Source: Zingiber officinale
Lineage: Eukaryota; Streptophyta; Magnoliopsida; Zingiberales; Zingiberaceae
Length of the DNA: 64,000 bases
Direction: 5' to 3'
Assembly (NCBI RefSeq): GCF_018446385.1
Contig: NC_056001.1
Span: forward strand, 109,532,436-109,596,435
Shown here: positions 57,401 to 64,000 of the stretch, one piece after another
How positions within the stretch are numbered: the stretch's first letter is position 1
Layout: every line of letters starts with the position of its first letter
The notes under the pieces: generated by a model
Told to the model about the DNA's origin: nothing
Database searches by the model: none
Seen by the model: only the letters and a program-made list of their open reading frames with translations
Made by a program: the position numbers and the translations under genes

Positions 57401-58355
57401 CCATCGTCTTGATCGTTGTGCTTCAGTCGGCGGTTAGTTTTTCTGAGGCGGTCTGACTCTGATACCAATTGTAGGTGCAGCGGAGGCCGACAATAGGGGA
57501 GTGAATTGCCTGAAAATAAAAATTATACCCTCCTCAAACTTTCAACTCAAAAATAGCAACACTAAAATAAAACAATTAAGGAAAAAGAAATAGAGAAGAC
57601 TCGGAATTAACTTGGTTACAACCAAGACGATTGTTAATCCAAGGCAATGAAAAGCGCAATAAGAAAACTCCTTCTCTCAAGGCGGAAAAGCCTTTTACAC
57701 ACTTGGAAAGCTCAACAGTTGCTAGGAAATCTAATACTGAATTGAATAAATAATTCCTAGCTCCAGGGGCCTTTATATAGCTCCTGGAAAGTCTATCCCA
57801 AAGGTCCAAGGCGCCTCCAGCTCGGTCAGCGGATAAAATTTTATCCGCAGCGTAAACGGTCAAAACTGACCTGTTGAAGGCGCCTTCATCAAGCTTTAAG
57901 GCGCCTTCATGTTGAGGGCGCCTTCATGCTTCATGAAGGCGCCTTCATCCTTCATGAAGGCGCCTTCAAGCTGATTTTCCAGCTTGTGCTTCTTTTCCAG
58001 CTCCCTTGCGTTGGCTTCCGATGCTCCGATAGTTTGGGTGATTCGGCCAACCGAAATATGGCTCACCCGAACCCAATTTCTGGCCTTCTCCTCGAGCAGG
58101 CTTCCGTCCGGCTTCTCGTCCCTCGAACGCCGCACACGTTCTTCTCGTCCACCGGAGTACTCTTCCGCAGCCCTCTCATCCTTCGGACACACCGAGCCCG
58201 TCGGCTCCCTTCCCGTACCGTCCTTCTCGCTAGCTGCTTCTTCCGCTCGACTTCCTGTGCTCCTAAGCTCCAGCACACTCAGACACAGGGATCAAACACA
58301 AAACAGGACCTAACCAACTTGGTTGATCACATCAAAACATCCACGGGGTCCAACA
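54500..58355 (-). mobile_element. Gag-only LTR retrotransposon 3 (Ty1/Copia-like fossil)
   Basis: The LTRs are 54500-55382 and 57470-58355 (TGTAGG...CCAACA). TAAAT lies on both sides (54495-54499 and 58356-58360), an exact 5-bp duplication. On the minus strand a primer-site-like TTGGTATCAGAG follows the first LTR; a polypurine tract precedes the last. Only gag is inside. The LTRs are closely similar, with one small module missing from one of them, so it is relatively recent. It has the AAGGCGCCTT palindrome type, like element 1. Gag is nearly continuous, with a few breaks. Confidence 0.9.
56126..57405 (-). pseudogene. gag remnant of LTR element 3 (Copia type, CCHC)
   Basis: The largest piece covers the gag helical domain and the knuckle (CYNCNEEGHIKDDCPDL), followed by basic and acidic serine-rich parts. 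The C-terminal piece ends near KLKFFGKLN. There are no pol motifs. It is a fossil with a few breaks. Confidence 0.85.
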
Positions 58356-58360
58356 TAAAT

Positions 58361-59094
58361 ATCTTACTAATTGTTGACAGTTAAAATAAATTGATGATAT
58401 GGTAGGTATTTTTCCTATAAATTAAAATTTGAAAGGTTGTGTATTGTTGTTCATTGAATGGAAATCCATAAGTTTCACATGTTCCGGGGCGAACTGGCAC
58501 GGAGCAAAAACTGTATTTGTATTGGTTAGAACCAAGATTTGACACCATATATAGATTCTTCTCTCTCAAACCTTCCTAGGAAATGAGAATTTAAAGAAAT
58601 TCAAGTGTCGTAGGCCCATCAGTGGATTTCGGTTAAAACCCACTGATGGACCTAGACTTCTCCAATTGAACCTATTTAAAGTCTCATGAGTTTGTAGTGT
58701 TGTAAGGACTCCAATGGTCCTATATATTACTTATTTAAAGCTCTCTATAGGTGATCGAGTATTTCTAGAATGTTCAGCCTTGAAATTGAGCCTGATATGG
58801 GATAATATCAGACCCAGGTTGGGCCTGATATAAGATATATCAAGCTCAAGTTGGGCTTGATAAGGTATCATATCAGACCCAACGTGTATCTGATTACTTT
58901 GCACCTCGGTCGATTTGTTCAACCGATCACAATCTAAGTTGATGATCCCGATATCTAAAACCTGAGGCTATATCTCCGTTCTATAAATTAAAAATTTGCT
59001 ATGTATTATGATTTGTGAATTAGTTTAGAAATTTAAATAGGTTATAGGTCGAGCACTTGATGTGAAGTAATTTAAACATATGATTAGAAATTTC
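58361..59094. repeat. Dispersed ATATCAGACC repeat, second full copy
   Basis: It is collinear with 43100-43298 plus 47487-47860: CCCATCAGTGGATTTC with its inverted partner AACCCACTGATGG, then GTAGTGTTGTAAGG, then several GGGCCTGATAT / ATATCAGACCCA palindromes. No gene was seen. Confidence 0.5.
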
Positions 59095-62000
59095 AAAAAA
59101 AAAAATAAGATGGTTATTTAGAGAAAATATTTTTTTTAAAAAAAATCTAATTATTTAAACCCTGCTGTCTTTGCCCTACACCATCCAATCCTGAATCAAT
59201 ACTTCATCCATGAAAATAAATTAGTGGACCTTTTACACCATAGGTACTTGTGCCCACAACCATCTTCGTAAGTTTTTCCACTAAATTCAAGGCCAACACA
59301 TGCTCCAACAGAGGATCGAGCCAAGCCTATTTTTAGTTCTACTACACCTTAACCACAGCAGCATGCCCGTCGGAGCAATAGATGTAGTTTTTTAAAACAA
59401 TGAACACTGTACAAAATTATATAGATAGTAAATCAAATCCTTAAAGTAACTTTCATTAGGTGCCTAATCTCATTATGCAAAAGACCGTTGTACTAAGATA
59501 AAATGCACTCCGTGTCATATCTAGCCATGAGACCAACAATGCTAAGGAGGTGAATGATATCAGTTTTTGCTCTAATATTACAAGTTTCGTTGCAATTCTG
59601 ATTGATTCAACTAATCTTATTTATAAATAAATCAAATTTTACCAAATTGCCATAAAAAAAACATAACACATAAAATAGATTATCCAGCTTTATAAATCCA
59701 ATCAAACAACTTGTAAATAGGCACATAAAATTAAAGAATTTAAACAATAAGGTAAAAGATAGAAAAAAAAAATACCTCTTTGCAAAGAGTAGATTGCAGA
59801 AGCAGCAGAGGGTAAACACCCAACAAAACTGACTTGGCGATTGTCCCAGCTAGTATAAGATTTTTTATGATCGATTTACAATTTAAATTTCTATACAAGA
59901 AGAATCTCAAGCAAACAGTGCTTCACATATATGTAAGAATTTGTAATTTACAACATTCAGAAATAGACTGTAATTTGTGTTAACAAACAAGGAAACTTAT
60001 GTAGGTGACCGACTCTATTGACATAATACGAGTGACACGTTCAATGATGCTCAACATGAACCAAACTTTACTGGAATATAAGGAAAGTGATTTCTCACTA
60101 ACCTTGGCAGATGTCACTGTAAAGTAAACCATATGAGAAATTAGAACAAGAATTGTTCAATATCATTGCTTACCTAGAAAAGAAACTCATCACAGGCAAA
60201 TACTTCACACATATGTAAGAATTTGCAATTGACAACATTCAGAAATAGACTGTAATTTTTGTGTTAACAAACAAGGAAATTTAAGAGTGACACTTTCAAT
60301 GAAGCTGGACAAAGAAGCTTCTAACTCGAATAGAAGGAAAGTGATTTTTCACTAACCTTGGCACATATCACTGCACTACAACATGAGCCAAATTTTGCTG
60401 GAAGAAAAAAGAAAAAAAAATAACTTTTTTACAATTTAGAAGACACTATGTCTTTTCCTGTGCGAGGAGTTCAACTGACAAGTTCCTAAATAAGCGCTTT
60501 GCAAGTCAAACAGGTTGTAAAAAAAGGAATTTTGTATAAATATAGCATCCTCATGTTTACATTAGCAGTTACCTTTATAATTGACGAACTAGGAAAGTAA
60601 TAAGCAAACTATATGAGAAACTAGAGCAAGAATGGTTCAATATCATTGAAAAGAAACTCATACACAAATAAACCCTTCAGCTGTTGGTTATTCCTTCAAA
60701 CTCAGCTACAACTCACATGGCTTCAAGCTCCTTCGACTTTCAAAAGTATTAAAATGATTGATGTTACAACTAATTTGAAAGAAATTGGGTTCTCTATGAC
60801 CTTGCAGATGGGTAGTGTAGCCCAGCAGCATACATCTGACTTTGCTTGCTCAACAAATCCTTTTTAACTCAATCGAGTTTCAAAATGGAACTCAGAAAGA
60901 CTAACATTCTCATGTCTACAGTAACAACGCCATGTATGATACAGAATATGAAAATTAAAAATGGTTTCTCTGTAATCTTGGCAGATGGGTAATGTTTTCA
61001 GACTTAAATCCAACTCTGCTTGTCAAAGGGGGAAAAACATTCTCCTTTGATGATTCTAAACGACAAATATCTTCTCATTGGAAGGAGTTCAACTGATAAG
61101 GTACTACAAGAAATCCATTTCAACTCAATCCGATTGCAAATGGAACTCAGAAAACCTAACATCCTCATGGCTAGAATATGAATACGGCAAGTAAACCATA
61201 TGAAAACTAGGACAAAATTGGTTCAATATCATTGCTTATCCAGTCATAAAAATCAAACCTATGTAAATCTTGCATTCGTTAGCAGTTTGGATTATTCCCT
61301 TTGAACCCAGCTACAACTCACAAGACTTCACGCAGTTTGGGTAATTTATCTTCATAAGGGAGCACATACTGCTTCAAAAATTTTGGACCAGATGATGAGA
61401 AAAATACATGTAACTTGTTTGTTGATTTCCATAACCCTTCAGCTTTCAATATCTCCATCACACGAAATCGAGGAATTAATCTCTTTTCCAAACATAGCAC
61501 TAAAGGTACCGGGCGGAGAGCAACGTCTGAAGGTGAACTTCCAACAACATTGACCAAAAATTCCATCTTTCTCTGCAATGACTCTGTGGAAAGGAGTAAA
61601 AAGCGTGGAAATTTCTTGATTGCAGAAATGAAATCTGAGTTCGACAAACCAAAATTGTTCATGAGCTTGAGTTGGGCCTCAAATTTTTCCGTGCTCACCT
61701 GTTGCAGGACATCAAGAATCCAGAGGAACATTCCAGATCCTCGAGGAACTCCAAGCCCCTCAGCTCTATCTACCAAAGCCCGGAGGGATTCAGGATTCTG
61801 CACGATGAAGCCGGGGTGCCTTTTTAATGACACGAGAAACCCGGTCTTCAGGAATACCACATTCATCCTGTAAGAAGTTCAAGTTAGGGCGTACCACATT
61901 CTCAATGCTGGCGCTCAAAAACCTATTATAGCCCCGGAGATTCCTGAGGAGGATCTCCTTCGATCCAAATAAACTTTCCCAAGCCTTCAATCTGGGGAGA

Positions 62001-62590
62001 AGCGCGTTCTGGGCGTCGAGGTAGAGAATGAAGGGGTGCCGCAAAACGGCATTGGCGATGTCGGACTCAGATAACCCCATGTCGCGCAAAATTTTAAACT
62101 TTGGAGCGAGACTGTTCTCCACATCCCCGCAGAGAAATCCTGGCCTCCAAGATATTATCTTTCTGAGATTAGCACCATCAAGGCCATGAGATCTGAAGAA
62201 TCCAAGAACAGCATCGGGCTTCTCGGTGGACTGAAAGCAGGGGAGCGACTTTGAGACCTTGGAAGCGTCGTCGGCGGAGAACCCCCATGTATTCACGAGG
62301 TACTCGACCATGAAATGGGGATCGGGAGAAGCGGTAGTGCCTGAGGAGGAGACGTATGTGCCGGTGGAGAAGAAGACGCAACGGAGTTGCGTCGACGGAG
62401 GGAGCGCATGGCGGCGGACCAGGGAGTGAAGCATCGCGTCGGCGCGTCAAGCGACAACCGTAGGGACGACTTAAATAGATCCCGTAAAACCCTACTTGCA
62501 TCACCTTTATTGGAGCATCTGCATTTTACAAAGGCGTAGGGGTAGAATATGTAATTTATCAAAAAGAAGTATCGTAGTTCTCTTTGTATC
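59095..62590. repeat. Segmental duplication unit E (partner at 38633-42525)
   Basis: Matches unit D throughout. It lacks the Tourist-like MITE and the 152-bp upstream block, and so shows the pre-insertion state at both places. Confidence 0.9.
61318..62434 (-). pseudogene. mTERF family gene, copy E, one frameshift in a T run
   Basis: ATG 62434 gives MLHSLVRRHALPPSTQLRCV, then FFSTGTYVSSSGTTASPDPH, and the same mTERF repeats as copy D up to GIPEDRVSRVIKK (about residue 200). There the plus strand has five T (61821-61825) where D has four, so the frame shifts and stops at 61790. The rest (HPGFIVQNPESLRALVDRAE to KLPKLREVL) is open in the other frame down to 61318. Apart from this base the gene is as well kept as D. 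One substitution of note replaces Cys by Trp in NTWGFSADDASK. A homopolymer indel is also a typical sequencing error, so the gene may be functional in the plant. Confidence 0.87.
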
Positions 62591-62593
62591 AAA

Positions 62594-62720
62594 AGGGGGG
62601 GGCGGATCTTCTGGACCCATTTTTCCTGATCCGCCCCTGGACCACACAACTTGTATAAAAGCTCCCTCACGTGATAAACACGTGCACGCGCCAACGCCAA
62701 AAGCCCCAAAACCTCTCTGC
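62594..62720 (+). mobile_element. MULE end related to the Pack-MULE arms
   Basis: GGCGGATCTTCTGGACC, then CCCCTGGACCACA, TTGTATAAAAG, CTCACGTGA and CACGTGCACGCG follow the same order and spacing as the outer 120 bp of the Pack-MULE arms. It starts about 160 bp upstream of mTERF E. The other end is not visible, so it may lie beyond the window or be lost. Confidence 0.65.
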
Positions 62721-63090
62721 CCTATCCTTTCTTGACGCCGCGAAAAAGCCCTACCTCCCTTCAGCTACCTCCAGCACCTCCGGAATCGCATCCCTCCTCC
62801 CTCTCGCTGCCTCCCTCCCGTGGCCTCCAGCCGCCTCCTCCCTCCGACGTTGTGTCTCTCCAGCGACGCCAACCTTTCGCGGCCTCCCTCCAACATTGTC
62901 GACCTCCAGCGCCCACGGCGACATCCCTCCCGCGGCCTCCCTCCAGAAGCTCCCCTCCAGCGGCCTCCAACATCGCGGCGACCTCCCTCCCGTGCCCTTC
63001 AGCTCCCTCACCTCCAGCCGCCTCCCTCCAGCAGCTCCCCTCCCACGACGACCTCCAGCGGCCTCCAGCTACCTCTCGACGTGAAAAAGT
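62721..63090 (+). other. C-rich leader-like region after the MULE end
   Basis: Repeats of CCTCCAGCGGCCTCC / CCTCCCTCCCG type. It is comparable in position to the C-rich leader in the Pack-MULE arms. Long frames on both strands here are composition artefacts. Confidence 0.5.
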
Positions 63091-64000
63091 CCTAACTGAG
63101 ACCTATGAAAAATCATTATGTGAGAGGTTTTGTTTCTTTTTTTTGTGAATAATCAAAGCTCTGGAGAGGAGCACGGAAGCCTGAATAGTTTTTCCGATGA
63201 GTACGAACAGAATATTCAAAATGAACCTGTTCATTGTATTATTAGCTTTTTGACACTGTTTTCTTCCACTGATCACATGCTGTAACACCAGCAAACGTCT
63301 ATTTTCCAGCCATGCTTGATTCTCGTCTATCCATTTGACCTTTTTTTACATGATGCAGGACGAGTTTGCTCCACAAATGGAGGATTCAATGGATTACGAT
63401 AAGAAACAAGCAGTTGAAAGTTGAAAGTTGAAAGTTGAAAGCTGAAAGCTGAAAGCATTGAATGTGAATACTCTCCAGTTACTACAACAGACGACTAATT
63501 TTCTCGATATATTTGTCACTGATGTAAAGTTTGCCCTGTGTAAGATAAGTTATATTAACCTCACTAAAATGTATTTGAAACATATTTGCAGTCAAAATTT
63601 TACAATATAGACAAACTTTATTTTTTAATTGTTGATAGAAAGTGTTGAAATGAGCTAAAACGCTTTGTTGCGGGAAAATGTAAAGTTTCTGGCGCAAGAG
63701 TTTCTGTTTAAGATGAAATATTAAAAGAGAGAGTTAGCATATACAGTTTGTTCTAAGTGTTACTTTAGAATAATTAAAATATTTAAAAAAATTATACTCA
63801 ATTTGAATAACTATTTTATAAAAATAGGACAAATTGTAAAAATATCAGAGAGTCTTGTAATACAAAACATTCTAGGGATGTTCAAGTGATTGAGAAAAAA
63901 AATAAAGAAATATTTTCACTCCGGTCGTTTTTCTTCTTTTCTTGCAAATCCTCTCACAGATCCCATGCAAAATCCTTGACAAAAGGAAAGAGGATACAGT
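63091..64000. other. AT-rich, no gene recognised
   Basis: A short tandem repeat of a 7-bp unit (TTGAAAG / CTGAAAG, about six copies) lies at 63413-63457. Nothing else was classified. Confidence 0.4.

Noticed and set aside
47595-58890. The ATATCAGACC blocks on both sides of the MULE as its inverted ends
   Set aside because: The two blocks are in the same orientation, so they are direct dispersed repeats and not terminal inverted repeats of the transposase gene.
62671-63148. Two overlapping 137-138 codon Pro/Ser-rich frames
   Set aside because: Overlapping frames in C-rich repeats after a MULE end are better explained as leader sequence.
1-64000. CRISPR arrays, bacterial operons, rRNA or tRNA genes
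   Set aside because: The window is plant nuclear in character. The regular repeats found are LTR, MITE or tandem repeats, and no cloverleaf with A and B boxes was convincing apart from the SINE-like pieces.

Overview
This is a plant nuclear window. The style is probably monocot, but I cannot name a species from sequence alone. It is AT-rich, gene-poor and dense in nested transposable elements. The only host genes that look coding are members of one family: five copies of an intronless mTERF (mitochondrial transcription termination factor) gene, all on the minus strand, at 5942-7057 (A), 23592-24712 (B), 27201-28316 (C), 41165-42280 (D) and 61318-62434 (E). A, C and D are open for 371 codons. 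B and E are each one single-base frameshift away from that frame. Non-coding flanks were duplicated along with the genes. D and E form a segmental duplication (about 38633-42525 and 59095-62590), and B and C share another flank type (from about 22440 and 25940).

Layout. 1-1707: end of a long LTR-like sequence with 112-bp tandem repeats. 1708-5170: AT-rich, dispersed repeats, a first-exon fragment of an ABCB transporter and an LTR fragment. 5171-7140: mTERF A. 7828-9273: an old LTR with a MITE nested in it. 9947-13850: tandem array of five C-rich elements with inverted ends, each bounded by (TA)n, interrupted by a solo LTR and by a hAT-type MITE. 14645-15874: another solo LTR. 17223-20237: a FAR1/FRS-like gene, broken and split by an LTR. 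21048-21292: SINE-like insertions with an exact 18-bp repeat three times. 21753-22414: a sixth C-rich element. 22440-28385: mTERF B and C. 28395-33677: a complete Pack-MULE with about 0.78-kb inverted ends and an exact 9-bp target duplication, carrying SWEET, PP2A-B56 and GRF zinc-finger gene fragments plus one exon in each arm. 36920-38590: two hAT-type non-autonomous elements. 38633-42525: mTERF D unit, which contains a Tourist-like MITE absent from the E unit. 43299-58355: three gag-only LTR retrotransposons inserted in and around a decayed MuDR-type transposase gene. 59095-62590: mTERF E unit. 62594 onward: an end related to the Pack-MULE.

How it fits together. The mTERF products would be organelle-targeted nucleic-acid-binding proteins. 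The cluster has grown by local duplication and has then been reshaped by transposons, two of which (related MULE ends) sit just upstream of copies C and E. All other protein homology in the window is transposon-derived or a captured or decayed gene fragment. All similarity statements come from reading the sequence by eye; no database search or alignment program was run.
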